Assembly (NCBI GenBank): GCA_015231515.1
Contig: JADGBM010000012.1
Location: forward strand, 1-45,256
Reading direction: 5' to 3'
Source of the DNA: Desulfobulbaceae bacterium
GTDB taxonomy: Bacteria > Desulfobacterota > Desulfobulbia > Desulfobulbales > VMSU01
DNA: 45,256 nucleotides
The notes beneath the pieces were generated by a model that saw only the letters and a list, made by a program, of their open reading frames with translations, ran no database searches and had not been told where the DNA came from. Shown here piece by piece: positions 1-9,321 of the stretch; the first letter of the stretch is position 1, and each line of letters opens with the position of its first letter. A program made the translations under genes and the position numbers.

Positions 1-579
1 GCGGCCCTTGATGAAGAAGATGTGCAACTTGTAGATATGGCGGTTGCTGAATGCGAACGAAGGAAGGAGCTTATTATAAGCCTGCAGGATTTTAACCGGC
101 CAACCTCCGGCCGGTTGGCGCCTATGGATATTCATGCCAGTATTAACAGCATTCTGCTGTTAATTAAAAAAGAGTGTAAGGAAAAGGGAATAGCCCTTGA
201 AATTCGCTATGCCCAGGACATTCCACAGATTAAGGCAGTGTCGGATCAGATAAAACAGGTGCTCTTGAATCTGTTTAATAATGCCATTTATGCCTGCGTA
301 AAGGGGTGCACGATTACAGTTGCAACGCAACGTGTCAGTGACGAGCAGATTTCGGTCACTGTGAGTGACACCGGAATAGGTATCAGGCCCGAAAATTTAG
401 ATCATATCTTTGAGCCGTTTTTTACCACCAAACCAGAGGTTAAAGGAACGGGTCTTGGACTTGCGGTCAGCTACGGAATAATCAAAAAACATGGTGGCCG
501 AATTGAGGTGAAAAGTGAAGTTGATAAAGGTACGAGCTTTGTTGTAATCCTAACCATTGAGGGAGTGAAAGATGTCTAA
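1..579 (+). CDS. Sensor histidine kinase, C-terminal part (cut by window edge)
   Basis: The reading frame is open to base 1, so only the C-terminal ~192 residues are visible. It holds a GHKL-type ATPase domain: an N box (QVLLNLFNNAIYAC), a G1/F box (DTGIGI, then FEPFFTTKP) and a G2 box (GTGLGLAVSYGI). The phosphoacceptor His box must lie upstream of the window; the visible start resembles the helix that follows it. The kinase would bind ATP and phosphorylate itself and then a receiver. Its stop overlaps the start of the next gene by 8 nt, so the two are co-translated. That neighbour begins with a receiver domain and is the obvious phosphorelay partner. A GTG at 22 could be read as a start but lies inside the domain boundary and is not believed. 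Confidence 0.85.
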   Translation, partial: AALDEEDVQLVDMAVAECERRKELIISLQDFNRPTSGRLAPMDIHASINSILLLIKKECKEKGIALEIRYAQDIPQIKAVSDQIKQVLLNLFNNAIYACVKGCTITVATQRVSDEQISVTVSDTGIGIRPENLDHIFEPFFTTKPEVKGTGLGLAVSYGIIKKHGGRIEVKSEVDKGTSFVVILTIEGVKDV

Positions 580-2539
580 TTTCTCGATTTTGTTGGTCGA
601 TGATGAAGCGATCATTTTAAACGCAGTTGGCACCGATCTCCGCCAGGAAAAATATGAGGTCACGACGGCAAACGGCGGCCAAGAGGCTCTACAGCTTATT
701 GCCAAACAGCACTTTGATTTAATCGTTACAGACCTCGTAATGACAGGAGTTGATGGGCTCGATGTTTTGAAGGAGGTAAAAAGACTAAATGATTTAACCT
801 GCGTAATTATTCTTACTGGCTATGGAAACGTAACAACTGCCATTGACGCCCTCAGACTTGGTGCAGATGACTACCTGTTAAAACCATGTGATTCGGACGA
901 ACTGATTATTCGTATTGAACGTTGTCTGGAAAAGACTAAACTGGCAAGAGAGCTCGTAGAGCAAAATGAACAGCTTGCTAGGAGTGAGCGGCATAAGGCC
1001 TTGTTGCTGAACTCAACCGCAGAAGGGATTTACGGTCTGGATCTTCATGGTAAAACGACGTTTATCAACCCTGCTGCCGAAAAAATGCTGGGCTATAGAG
1101 CAGCAGAAATTATTGCCAAAAACAATCACGCCCTCATTCACCACACCAGAAAGGATGGCTCGGCCTATCCGGAGGAGGAGTGCCAGATGCTTGCCGCCAT
1201 CGTAAAAGATGAAAAATGCCTGGTAACTGACGAAGTGATGTGGCGTAAAAATGGAACCAGTTTTCCGGTAGAGTATTCAAGCACCCCGATTCATCAAGAT
1301 GATGAAGTTGTGGGTGCTGTTGTGATTTTTTCAGATGTAACTGAAAAAAAGAGTCAGCTAGAGCAGCAGCGCATACAGGAGAATCATCTCAGGCAGCTGG
1401 AAAAATTCCAAAGCCTGACCGCTATGGCCTCAGGTATTGCCCACAATTTTAATAATATTCTCATGGCGGTGCTGGGCAACCAGGAACTTGCCCTGGAGAC
1501 AATGCCGGCACAGCAAAAAGAACGGAAGTTTATTGAAGCGGCCTTTAAGGCGTCGCAACGGGCCGCCAAGATTTCGACACTGATGCTGCAATTTGTTGGG
1601 CAGATACCCATCGAAGATCGGCAAATACGGGTGACTGAACTGCTGCCGGAGATCCTTGCCATTCTCCGGCCGCAGATTCCGAGCCGAATAGAGCTCGTTT
1701 GTGAAGGCGATGACGATGTTGTTATTAAAGGTGATACTGGAATGTTCCAGCAGGTCATTGTGAACCTGGTGACCAACTCTTTAGAGGCGCTTGGCGAACA
1801 GGAGGGTACGATACGGCTCCATTATGGCCAGAAATATTACTCGGAAAAGGAGCTGAAACTGCCTCATATGCAGAGGGAGCTGCCGCCGGGAGAATATGTA
1901 TTTATTGAAGTTATTGATACCGGGCCTGGAATGAGTAGCACGGAGTTGGCTCGAGCCTTTGAGCCCTTTTTTACTACTAAATTCACTGGTCGAGGGATGG
2001 GCCTGGCGGCAATTTTAGGGATTATGCGTATTCACAAGGGCGTAATTTCCTTGAGTAGCCTTCGGGGAAAGGGCCTGACGGCTACAGTTCTTTTTCCGGC
2101 GGAGACCCCTGAAGCTATGCTTAAGAAAGGGCGTCCGGCTGGTACTCCAGTGGAGTCCAGTTTTAGTGGAATGGTACTGCTGGTGGATGATGAGCCGCTG
2201 TTGCGGAACCTGGGCCAGGAACTTCTGAAAACGATAGGCTTTGAGGTGCTGGTAGCCGCAGACGGGGCAGAGGCCTTGGAGATTTTTGCCAAGAACGCCA
2301 AGACCATTAAACTCATTGTGCTTGATTTTGCAATGCCACGGCTTAACGGACTGGAAACCCTGAAGAGGATAAGGGAAATGAGCAAGGTGGAGGCGATAAT
2401 ATCTACAGGCTACATAGTGGATCAGATTGCCGATCAGTTTGAAAATATAGAAAATGTAGCGTTTTTACAGAAGCCTTTTACCCTGAGTGGCCTAAAAACA
2501 AAGATCCGAGAAATTCTCAGTCCGACTATCTCGGCTTAA
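572..2539 (+). CDS. Hybrid receiver-PAS-histidine kinase-receiver protein
   Basis: 655 aa with four domains. An N-terminal receiver (about 1-120) has the phosphoacceptor Asp at residue 54 (LIVTDLVMTG) and the conserved Lys in LLKPCD. A PAS domain (about 140-260) contains GIYGLDLHGKTTFINPAAE. A kinase core has the His box around H291 (ASGIAHNFNNIL) followed by a GHKL ATPase (DTGPGM, FEPFFTTKF, GRGMGLAAILGI). A C-terminal receiver (about 530-650) has Asp585 (IVLDFAMPRLNG). No membrane segment is seen, so it is probably cytosolic and takes its input from the upstream kinase through the first receiver. The layout implies a multistep phosphorelay; no dedicated output regulator is adjacent. Its TAA stop shares bases with the stop of the convergent PilZ gene. 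Confidence 0.93.
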   Translation: MSNFSILLVDDEAIILNAVGTDLRQEKYEVTTANGGQEALQLIAKQHFDLIVTDLVMTGVDGLDVLKEVKRLNDLTCVIILTGYGNVTTAIDALRLGADDYLLKPCDSDELIIRIERCLEKTKLARELVEQNEQLARSERHKALLLNSTAEGIYGLDLHGKTTFINPAAEKMLGYRAAEIIAKNNHALIHHTRKDGSAYPEEECQMLAAIVKDEKCLVTDEVMWRKNGTSFPVEYSSTPIHQDDEVVGAVVIFSDVTEKKSQLEQQRIQENHLRQLEKFQSLTAMASGIAHNFNNILMAVLGNQELALETMPAQQKERKFIEAAFKASQRAAKISTLMLQFVGQIPIEDRQIRVTELLPEILAILRPQIPSRIELVCEGDDDVVIKGDTGMFQQVIVNLVTNSLEALGEQEGTIRLHYGQKYYSEKELKLPHMQRELPPGEYVFIEVIDTGPGMSSTELARAFEPFFTTKFTGRGMGLAAILGIMRIHKGVISLSSLRGKGLTATVLFPAETPEAMLKKGRPAGTPVESSFSGMVLLVDDEPLLRNLGQELLKTIGFEVLVAADGAEALEIFAKNAKTIKLIVLDFAMPRLNGLETLKRIREMSKVEAIISTGYIVDQIADQFENIENVAFLQKPFTLSGLKTKIREILSPTISA

Positions 2540-2898
2540 TCATTAAAGCCTATTTGATTAATTAAAATGGTAAAAATTTTTCGTGTCTCTTTGTCCAGAT
2601 TGGGAGCGCTTAAGCCAACCGCATAAAAGTCCGGGTTGACATCCTCACGACACCACATGCTTGAGGCGCTGAAATGTACTTCCCTGTCCGGGGTGTGGCC
2701 CTCAGGGAGAACCATTTTTAATGAGTAGTCTCTTTGAGGCTCGATATAGTTTTTACTGACTAACTTCATGCCTTCGACGGTCAAGTCAACCAGATGACCT
2801 AAAAACTCATCGGTGCTGTTGTCAAAAACCTCTAGATAATAGATGAGATGTCTTCGTTTAAGTTGTCGTAAATCGTTATACGTATCCTGATCCGCCAT
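2536..2898 (-). CDS. PilZ-domain protein (putative c-di-GMP receptor)
   Basis: About 120 aa. It contains the bipartite PilZ signature: an N-terminal Arg-rich stretch (RQLKRRHLIYYLEV) and, about 25 residues later, DLTVEGMKLVS, a form of the D/NxSxxG motif with Thr-Val-Glu before Gly. PilZ proteins bind c-di-GMP and usually act by protein-protein contact. The frame extends upstream to 2952, but ATG 2898 is preceded by a strong Shine-Dalgarno (aaggagag) about 6 nt away and gives MADQDTYNDLRQLKRR, so that start is chosen. The gene converges on the hybrid kinase with a shared TTAA stop. An HD-GYP phosphodiesterase is encoded about 4 kb away, but no direct link is visible. Confidence 0.8.
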   Translation of the reverse strand: MADQDTYNDLRQLKRRHLIYYLEVFDNSTDEFLGHLVDLTVEGMKLVSKNYIEPQRDYSLKMVLPEGHTPDREVHFSASSMWCREDVNPDFYAVGLSAPNLDKETRKIFTILINQIGFND

Positions 2899-2973
2899 TT
2901 CTCTCTCCTTACCTCGTAACTGATTCAGTCCCAAGGCTGTCATAATTCTCAATAGTCTGCAATCACGTTATGG

Positions 2974-3633
2974 TTAGCTCTTTATAGAGTTAATCATAAA
3001 TTGAACGACTTCGTCAATTGTCATTGTTGATGAATCTATAATGATGGCATCGTCAGCCGCCTTTAATGGCGCCAGCGTACGGGAGCTGTCGTCTTGGTCA
3101 CGCTGTTGAATCTGTTTGAGAATATCATCATATGGGGCGGGTTGGCCTTTTTCTTTGAGCTGCTCTGTTCGGCGTCTGGCCCTTTCCTGAGCGCTAGCGC
3201 TTAAGAAAAACTTATTCTTAGCCTCTGGGAAAACAACGGTTCCCATATCTCTGCCTTCCGCGACAATGGCGCCGCTTTTGCCTTGATCCTGTTGGAGGTC
3301 TGTAAGTTTTTTTCGTACAGAAGGCAGGGCCGAAATTTTAGAGGCCACCATTGCCATATCTGCAGAACGAATCGCCGAAGAGACATCTTCTCCATTTAAC
3401 AAAACTCGTGTGTCACCTTCAGCGGGTAATAAGGTAAGTTTGACGCTGGCAAGCATGTTGCGGATAGCTTCAGACTCGACTATTTCGAGACCTTGCCTTT
3501 GGGCTGCAAAGCCAACGGCTCGATACATAGCCCCAGTGTCCAGGTAGGTGTAGTTAAGGCGCTGGGCCAGCAGACGGCTGATCGTGCTTTTACCGGAGCC
3601 GGATGGGCCGTCTATGGTGATGATAGTGTTCAC
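2974..3633 (-). CDS. cmk: Cytidylate kinase
   Basis: 219 aa, the usual length for bacterial CMP kinase. It phosphorylates CMP/dCMP to the diphosphate in pyrimidine salvage. The N-terminal P-loop is GPSGSGKST, followed by the family-typical LDTGAMYRA. The GRDMGTVVFPEA segment and the Arg-rich lid (ARRRTEQL) are also present. It is the last gene of the operon that begins at 9206 and follows hisC by 11 nt. In many bacteria cmk lies before rpsA (or ispH), which is not the case here. Confidence 0.96.
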   Translation of the reverse strand: MNTIITIDGPSGSGKSTISRLLAQRLNYTYLDTGAMYRAVGFAAQRQGLEIVESEAIRNMLASVKLTLLPAEGDTRVLLNGEDVSSAIRSADMAMVASKISALPSVRKKLTDLQQDQGKSGAIVAEGRDMGTVVFPEAKNKFFLSASAQERARRRTEQLKEKGQPAPYDDILKQIQQRDQDDSSRTLAPLKAADDAIIIDSSTMTIDEVVQFMINSIKS

Positions 3634-3644
3634 GGGTTAATACG

Positions 3645-4739
3645 TTACTTCTTTATGAGGAGTTCTTTGACGGCAGCGATCAGGCGTTCGTTTTCGGCCA
3701 TGGTGCCAACTGTAATCCTGATATATTCAGGGTAGCCATAGGCGTTCATCGCCCGCACAATGACGCCTTTGTGGAGCAGTGCCAGATAGAACTCTTTGCC
3801 GTCACGTTTAATATCGACCAGGAAAAAATTGGTCTGGGTCGGCTTTGGATCAAGGCCCAAATTTGAGAACTCGCGGCTCAGATAATCGATACCGTTCCAG
3901 GTCATTTCCAGGGTTTTCCGGTAATGGTCGTTATCATCCAAGGCTGCAATGGCAGCAATTTGAGCCAGGCTATTAACGTTAAATGGTGCTCGGACACGAT
4001 GAAGGCAGTCGGCAATTTCAAACGGCATTACACCGTAGCCAACACGTAAACCAGCGAGACCGTAAGCCTTGGAAAAAGTCCGTAAAGAGATAACCGGGGT
4101 TTTTGACTCTAGATAGTCAAAGGCCTTGACTGGATTGTCGTGTCGGACAAAATCGACATAGGCCTCATCAAGGACGACAACCACACTTTCCGGCACTTTT
4201 TTAAGAAATCTCTCAAATTCGTCCTTGGTGAATATTGTGCCGGTTGGATTATTAGGGTTATCAAAAAAAATCAGCCGGGTCTTGTCGTTGATTAGGCCTG
4301 CGATGGTATCAAGGTCGTGCCGCATATTCTTTAAAGGGACAACCCGGTTGATGCCGCCTTGGGCTTGGGTGACCTTCGGGTAGACCAGAAAGGATGGCTG
4401 CGAGGTGATAACCTCGTCTCCAGGTTGCACAAAGGCTGCTGCTAACAGTGCGATAATCTCATCAGAGCCATTGCCGAAGACAAGCTGATTGGCGGCCACG
4501 CCAATATGATTACTCAAGGCCTCGGCAAGATAATAACAGCTGCCGTCCGGATAGCGGTGCAGCTTGGCAAGGGAGTTCCTGATGGCCTCAACAGCCTTGG
4601 GCGAAGGGCCTAAAGAGTTTTCATTGGAGGCCATCTTGATCGAGCCGGAAATGCCGAGTTCCCGTTCAAGTTCTTCAATGGGTTTTCCTGGCGGATAGGG
4701 AATCAGGGTCTTAATATGGTCTGGGATGTGAAGTCTCAT
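3645..4739 (-). CDS. hisC: Histidinol-phosphate aminotransferase
   Basis: 364 aa, a fold-type I PLP aminotransferase of the HisC family, converting imidazole-acetol phosphate and glutamate to histidinol phosphate. Visible marks are NENSLGPSP near the N terminus, FGNGSDEII, the DNPNNPTGT substrate/PLP segment, DEAYVDF, and the PLP-lysine motif RTFSKAYGLAGLRVGYG. It lies between gatA (16 nt upstream) and cmk (11 nt downstream) and is not with other his genes. Some HisC paralogues act on phenylalanine or tyrosine precursors, so a broader aromatic specificity is possible. Confidence 0.94.
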   Translation of the reverse strand: MRLHIPDHIKTLIPYPPGKPIEELERELGISGSIKMASNENSLGPSPKAVEAIRNSLAKLHRYPDGSCYYLAEALSNHIGVAANQLVFGNGSDEIIALLAAAFVQPGDEVITSQPSFLVYPKVTQAQGGINRVVPLKNMRHDLDTIAGLINDKTRLIFFDNPNNPTGTIFTKDEFERFLKKVPESVVVVLDEAYVDFVRHDNPVKAFDYLESKTPVISLRTFSKAYGLAGLRVGYGVMPFEIADCLHRVRAPFNVNSLAQIAAIAALDDNDHYRKTLEMTWNGIDYLSREFSNLGLDPKPTQTNFFLVDIKRDGKEFYLALLHKGVIVRAMNAYGYPEYIRITVGTMAENERLIAAVKELLIKK

Positions 4740-4755
4740 GGTCGTCTTCTGTAGG

Positions 4756-6216
4756 TTATGAAAGCGTCGGGCGTTTAGCGTGTATGTTCACCAGTTGTTC
4801 AAGATTATAGCCGATCTTGAGCAAGCGCTCTTCCTGGAAATGAGGGCCCTGGATCTGAAAGCCGATTGGCAGGCCCGAACTGCTGAAGCCGCATGGTATG
4901 GAAAGGCCCGGCAGACCAGCCAGATTAGTACAGACGGTTAGGGCATCGGACAGATACAGGCTCAAGGGGTCATCGGATTTTTCGCCACGCCGCCAGGCAG
5001 CAATTGGAGATACTGGAGAAACGAGTACGTCACACTGCGAAAACGCTTTTTGGTAATCGTTAACAATGAGGGTCCGCACCTGGGACGCCTTTTTATAATA
5101 GGCGTCATAATAGCCTGACGAAAGCGCATAGGTGCCGATAATAATACGTCGTTTTACCTCGTCACCAAACCCCATGCTGCGTGAAGTTTTGTACATATCA
5201 ACCAGGCTTTCAGCCTCCAGGTTGCGGAAACCGTATTTTACACCGTCATAGCGCGCCAGGTTTGAGCTGGCTTCTGCTGGAGCGATGATATAATAGGCGG
5301 CAATACCGTAATCGGTATGGGGAAGTGAGAGTTCAACTTTTTTGGCACCGGCCTCACAGAGCAGTTCGATACCATGGGCAACAGCCTTTTTGACTTCCGG
5401 GTCAAGCCCTTCGCCAAAATACTCACTGGGTATACCGATTTTAACTCCCTGGAGACCTTTGGTGAGGGCCTTGCTGAAGGCGGGCATCTCCTGTCGCACG
5501 GAAGTTGAGTCCTTAGGATCGTAGCCACCGATAGCATCAAGCATAAGGGCACAGTCCGTAACATCTTTTGTTAAAGGGCCAATCTGATCGAGCGACGAGG
5601 CGAAGGCCAGAAGCCCGAAACGTGAAACCCTGCCGTAGGTTGGCTTGAGTCCAACAACACCGCAATGCGATGCTGGTTGGCGCACAGAACCGCCGGTGTC
5701 TGAACCAAGTGAGGCGATGCATTCACCAGCGGCTACGGATGCCGCCGAGCCGCCGCTGGAACCACCGCAGATATAATCGGTGTTCCAGGGATTTTTAGGG
5801 ACGCCGTAGGCACAGTTCTCATTAGCCGAACCCATGGCAAATTCGTCCATGCTGACCTTGCCGACGATAACGGCACCTTGATCCTTGAGCTTGGTGATAA
5901 CAGTTGCATCGTAGGGTGGAATGAAAGGTTCCAGAATTTTTGAGCCGGCCGTTGTCCGTAACCCTTTTGTGCAGAGTACATCTTTTATGGAAAGGGGAAT
6001 CCCGCACAAAGGGCCCGCAGATCCGGCGGCAATTTTTTTATCTGCCTGCTGGGCCTGCTCAAGGGCCTGCTCCCGGTTTTGGGTAATGAACGCCCCTACC
6101 TGTGGTTCAACCTGGTCAATGCGTCGAAAGACAGTTTTTGTCAGTTCAACAGAGGAGATTTCGCCCTTAGTAAGCAGTGCGTGCAGTTCATGGATGGGTT
6201 TGTCATAGAGTTCCAT
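4756..6216 (-). CDS. gatA: Aspartyl/glutamyl-tRNA amidotransferase subunit A
   Basis: 486 aa, the standard GatA length. It is the amidase subunit of GatCAB, which supplies ammonia from glutamine to convert Glu-tRNA(Gln) or Asp-tRNA(Asn) to the cognate amide. The Ser-cisSer-Lys triad region is visible: the Lys in [10 protein letters not shown], the Gly/Ser-rich amidase signature [14 protein letters not shown], and the nucleophile segment [13 protein letters not shown]. gatC lies directly upstream with a 1-nt gap; gatB is not in the window. A genome with GatCAB often lacks GlnRS and/or AsnRS. Confidence 0.97.
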   Translation of the reverse strand: MELYDKPIHELHALLTKGEISSVELTKTVFRRIDQVEPQVGAFITQNREQALEQAQQADKKIAAGSAGPLCGIPLSIKDVLCTKGLRTTAGSKILEPFIPPYDATVITKLKDQGAVIVGKVSMDEFAMGSANENCAYGVPKNPWNTDYICGGSSGGSAASVAAGECIASLGSDTGGSVRQPASHCGVVGLKPTYGRVSRFGLLAFASSLDQIGPLTKDVTDCALMLDAIGGYDPKDSTSVRQEMPAFSKALTKGLQGVKIGIPSEYFGEGLDPEVKKAVAHGIELLCEAGAKKVELSLPHTDYGIAAYYIIAPAEASSNLARYDGVKYGFRNLEAESLVDMYKTSRSMGFGDEVKRRIIIGTYALSSGYYDAYYKKASQVRTLIVNDYQKAFSQCDVLVSPVSPIAAWRRGEKSDDPLSLYLSDALTVCTNLAGLPGLSIPCGFSSSGLPIGFQIQGPHFQEERLLKIGYNLEQLVNIHAKRPTLS

Positions 6217-6217
6217 T

Positions 6218-6502
6218 TTATATCACCTTTGGAACAACAAAGGCTTCACCGTTTTGGAGAGGACCGTTCCGGAGTGCCTCTGCCTGGGGCAGTGATCTGC
6301 AAACCTCATCGTCCCTGAAGGCGTTGTTGACTTGAATGGCGTGGGTGGTTGGTTCAATGCCGTCGGTGTTCAGCTCGTTTAGTTTTTCGACATAACTTAA
6401 GATTTTACCGACCTGTTCTGTCATGCTGTGAACCTCGGCATCATTGAGCACAAGTCTGGCTAGATTGGCCACTTTTCGGATATCTTTTTCGGCTATTTTC
6501 AT
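6218..6502 (-). CDS. gatC: Aspartyl/glutamyl-tRNA amidotransferase subunit C
   Basis: 94 aa, typical GatC. It starts [17 protein letters not shown], the family N terminus, has the [15 protein letters not shown] segment in the middle, and ends with the NAFRDDEV...LRNGP pattern. GatC is the small belt-like subunit that stabilises GatA-GatB. Its ATG overlaps the stop of the upstream HD-GYP regulator by 4 nt (ATGA), and gatA follows 1 nt later, so translation of the three genes is coupled. Confidence 0.96.
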   Translation of the reverse strand: MKIAEKDIRKVANLARLVLNDAEVHSMTEQVGKILSYVEKLNELNTDGIEPTTHAIQVNNAFRDDEVCRSLPQAEALRNGPLQNGEAFVVPKVI

Positions 6503-7545
6503 TTGTTGCTCTTCATAAGTGTTTTTGCGAAGGCCTCAACGACCTCAAGGTCAAACTGTGAACCGGCACAGTTATACAACTCTTCGATAGCTTCTACCAT
6601 AGGTTTGTTGTCTTTATAGCTTCTTTGAGAGGTCATAGCATCATAACTGTCAGCCACGGTGAGTATACGAGTTAAGGGATCAATGGCGCTGCCTTGCAGC
6701 CTGTCCGGATACCCTTCTCCATCAAGACGTTCATGGTGGTGTTTGATGATTGTTGCCTCTCTGGCCAAAAAATCCAGGGGCTGGACAATGTTATAGCCAA
6801 TTACCGGGTGCTTGGTCACTCGCTTCCACTCTTCGTTGGTTAAAGTACCCGGCTTTTGAATGCAACTGACGTCAATAACCAGTTTACCGATATCGTGAAT
6901 CTGTCCGGCCCAAGTCAGCGCCTGTCTGTCTTCACCGGATAACCCCAGGGCTTCGCCAATCATTGTTGCGTACTGGGTTACTCGTTTGGTGTGTCCAGCC
7001 GTGTATTTATCCTTTTCTTCCAGGGCAATCTGAAGCGTGGTGATGGTATTAAGCGTTTGTTCTTCAAGTTGCTGCGAGTAGTTGTCTAAGAGGATGTTTT
7101 TTCCCAAAAGCTCTTTTGTTTTTTGATTGACCTCGTATTCAAGATTTTCCTCGTAGGCTTTGTGCATGAGGACATACATCCTCTTTTCGATGGCACGTTT
7201 TATTTTTACAGCAAACAGGTCAAGGTCACTGATTGGTTTGGTTAAAAAATCGTAGGCCCCAAGGTTAATGGCCTTAACGGCGTAATCCATGGAGCCGCCC
7301 CCTGTTAAAAAAAGAACCGGGATATCGAGTTTACGCTTGTTTAACCCTTCAAGGGTCGCAAAGCCATCCATTACCGGCATATTGATGTCTAAAATAATGG
7401 TAGAGTAGGACTCATCAACAGCCTTAAGCACTTCACTGCCATTGCTTACGGAGACGACTGTATAACCGAAGATCTGTAATATTTTCTCAATGGCCTCCCG
7501 AACCAGGGAGTCATCATCGGCGATAAGAATTTTTGGTTTGACCAT
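6499..7545 (-). CDS. Response regulator with HD-GYP domain (c-di-GMP phosphodiesterase, RpfG-like)
   Basis: 348 aa. An N-terminal receiver (about 1-120) has Asp53 in IILDINMPVMDG and the Lys in DFLTKPIS. A helical linker (about 130-180) leads to an HD-GYP domain (about 185-340): HTKRVTQYA, the HD pair in QIHDIGKL, HPVIGYNIV, and the signature HHHERLDGEGYP, where GEGYP replaces GYP-preceding residues in an accepted family variant. Such proteins hydrolyse c-di-GMP under phosphorylation control. It sits between a deacetylase-like gene (9-nt gap) and gatC (4-nt overlap). That is an unusual place for a signalling gene, and no cognate kinase is adjacent. Confidence 0.93.
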   Translation of the reverse strand: MVKPKILIADDDSLVREAIEKILQIFGYTVVSVSNGSEVLKAVDESYSTIILDINMPVMDGFATLEGLNKRKLDIPVLFLTGGGSMDYAVKAINLGAYDFLTKPISDLDLFAVKIKRAIEKRMYVLMHKAYEENLEYEVNQKTKELLGKNILLDNYSQQLEEQTLNTITTLQIALEEKDKYTAGHTKRVTQYATMIGEALGLSGEDRQALTWAGQIHDIGKLVIDVSCIQKPGTLTNEEWKRVTKHPVIGYNIVQPLDFLAREATIIKHHHERLDGEGYPDRLQGSAIDPLTRILTVADSYDAMTSQRSYKDNKPMVEAIEELYNCAGSQFDLEVVEAFAKTLMKSNK

Positions 7546-7554
7546 TTTGGTATT

Positions 7555-8595
7555 CTATAAATTCCAGTATTTTTTTGCAAGGTCTCTTGTCGCTTCCATG
7601 GCCATAACCGGATAGGTGTTTGACGTGAAATTCATGATGCTTTTATCATCAAGTATCGATTTGCCGCGCATCTCGGATACGGAGGCAATCACACCTTCTT
7701 TAAGACCAGCTAAATCGTAGCCGCCCTCCAGACAGGCGACAAAACGACCGTCGCACAGCTCAGAGGCTAAATCCAAGAGAACCTTGGTCATATAGGCAAA
7801 GCCTTTTTTACTGACCATCATAGCGCCTAAAGGGTCATTGATGTGGGTATCATAGCCAGCCGAGAGCAGAATCAAGTCCGGTTTGAACTGGCGGGCGATG
7901 GGGGCCAATAACTGGTTGAAAATTGTGCAATATGAAAAATCCTCAAGCCCGGCCGGTAAGGGCACGTTGATAGTGTAACCTTCGCCCCGACCTCTGCCGA
8001 GTTCGTGTGCTGCGCCTGTGCCTGGATAGTAGGGCGACTGGTGGGTTGAAAAGTAGAGGACCTTATCGGTATCGTAAAAGGAGTTCTGGGTTCCATTGCC
8101 ATGGTGCAGGTCCCAATCAACGATTAACACATGACCCAAGCCCAGTTCACTCAGGGCATATTGGGCGGCAACGGCAATAGTATTAAAAATACAAAAACCC
8201 ATGGCTCGGTCATGTTCTGCATGGTGTCCAGGTGGACGGACAAGGCAAAAGGCGTTGTCGATCTCTCGGGCAGCAGTTTGCTTGACAGCAGTGATTGCCG
8301 CACCAGCAGCGAGACAGGCGGCATCGTACGAAAGGGCTGAAGTCTGGGTGTCGGGGTCTAAACTTACCTGTGGCTTACCGGCAGTTTTGGCAACCCTGTT
8401 GATATATTCGGTAGAGTGGTTGCGCTCAAGCTGCTCACGAGTGGCGGGAGAAAACTCAGGAAAGAGAAAGTTTTTGGCAGCTGGGCCGTCAAAGTATTCA
8501 TTCAGCACCTGCAAACGGCTTGCTGATTCAACATGATGTAAGCCCTTCATATGTTCCAGGAAGAGATCGTCTCTGAAAATTGCGGTTTTGGTCAT
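7555..8595 (-). CDS. Histone deacetylase superfamily protein (AcuC/HDAH-like)
   Basis: 346 aa, the normal length for bacterial HDAC-like amidohydrolases. Key segments are [19 protein letters not shown] (active-site His pair), [15 protein letters not shown] (Zn ligands Asp and His), [13 protein letters not shown], and [14 protein letters not shown] (third Zn ligand Asp). The C terminus has the CLEGGYDL motif that carries the conserved Tyr. It would be a cytosolic Zn-dependent deacetylase; bacterial substrates include acetyl-lysine proteins, acetylpolyamines and acetoin-pathway proteins, and the sequence does not decide between them. The start codon overlaps the upstream cyclo-ligase stop by 4 nt. 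Confidence 0.92.
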   Translation of the reverse strand: MTKTAIFRDDLFLEHMKGLHHVESASRLQVLNEYFDGPAAKNFLFPEFSPATREQLERNHSTEYINRVAKTAGKPQVSLDPDTQTSALSYDAACLAAGAAITAVKQTAAREIDNAFCLVRPPGHHAEHDRAMGFCIFNTIAVAAQYALSELGLGHVLIVDWDLHHGNGTQNSFYDTDKVLYFSTHQSPYYPGTGAAHELGRGRGEGYTINVPLPAGLEDFSYCTIFNQLLAPIARQFKPDLILLSAGYDTHINDPLGAMMVSKKGFAYMTKVLLDLASELCDGRFVACLEGGYDLAGLKEGVIASVSEMRGKSILDDKSIMNFTSNTYPVMAMEATRDLAKKYWNL

Positions 8596-9206
8596 AGCTG
8601 ATCCTTGGTGAAATTGAGTATGGTACTTTCTGTAATAAGATAATCCAGCTTCTGATCGTGGGGTAGCAGAGGTAGTGGGTCTGCCACCAGCTGAAGATCA
8701 AAAGCCAGACCCACTGTAATCGACTCGGGGGCCATAGTGACAATAAAACGGTCATAAAAGCCGCCACCGTACCCTAATCTGCCGCCAAAACGGTCAAAAA
8801 CACTGCCGGGAAGGAGTATAAGGTCAATTTCCTCTGGGGCCACTGGTTGATGGCGTAGAGGGTCGGGTTCAGGAATGCCCCAATAGCCTGGCTGTAAAAG
8901 GGTCTCATTGGCGACTTCGTAGGGTACAAGGCGAAACTCCTTTTGCAGAGTTAATGGTGCGCAGAGACGCTTGTTAAGGCTGGGGCAAAGTTTTATGAGG
9001 CTAGTGGTAATCACTTCACTTCGAAAATTGATATACGAAAAAATAGTTTTCGCCTGTATAAAGCGTTCATGAGAAATCAGGGCTTTAAGTATCTGGTCGC
9101 TTTTTTGCTGACGAGCCTGCATAGATAATGCATCCCGAGCGCCAAGAACCTGGGTACGTAGTTTGCGTCGTTCTGTCTGGGCTGTCTGTGTGATGTGCGA
9201 ACTCAT
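8592..9206 (-). CDS. 5-formyltetrahydrofolate cyclo-ligase
   Basis: 204 aa. The family converts 5-formyl-THF to 5,10-methenyl-THF with ATP. Evidence is the basic N terminus ([15 protein letters not shown]), the [17 protein letters not shown] segment, and the C-terminal active-site region [29 protein letters not shown], which matches the GxRLGxGxGYYDR consensus. It is the first gene of the leftward operon that runs to cmk. In gammaproteobacteria this gene (ygfA) often follows the 6S RNA gene, but the 115-bp gap here is too small for that. Confidence 0.93.
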   Translation of the reverse strand: MSSHITQTAQTERRKLRTQVLGARDALSMQARQQKSDQILKALISHERFIQAKTIFSYINFRSEVITTSLIKLCPSLNKRLCAPLTLQKEFRLVPYEVANETLLQPGYWGIPEPDPLRHQPVAPEEIDLILLPGSVFDRFGGRLGYGGGFYDRFIVTMAPESITVGLAFDLQLVADPLPLLPHDQKLDYLITESTILNFTKDQL

Positions 9207-9321
9207 TGTCTGTTGATATATCCTTAAAACCTAGCTCTCGATTTGGTTGCTAAGGGCTGGTACTGTAACACTGAACGTGGAGTTTTGCATAAAAAAACAT
9301 TCTATATGGGGTTAATAAAGA

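Noticed and set aside
9207-9321. Possible 6S RNA gene next to the 5-formyl-THF cyclo-ligase gene
   Set aside because: The gap is only 115 bp, too short for a ~180-nt 6S RNA plus promoter, and no long imperfect hairpin is visible.
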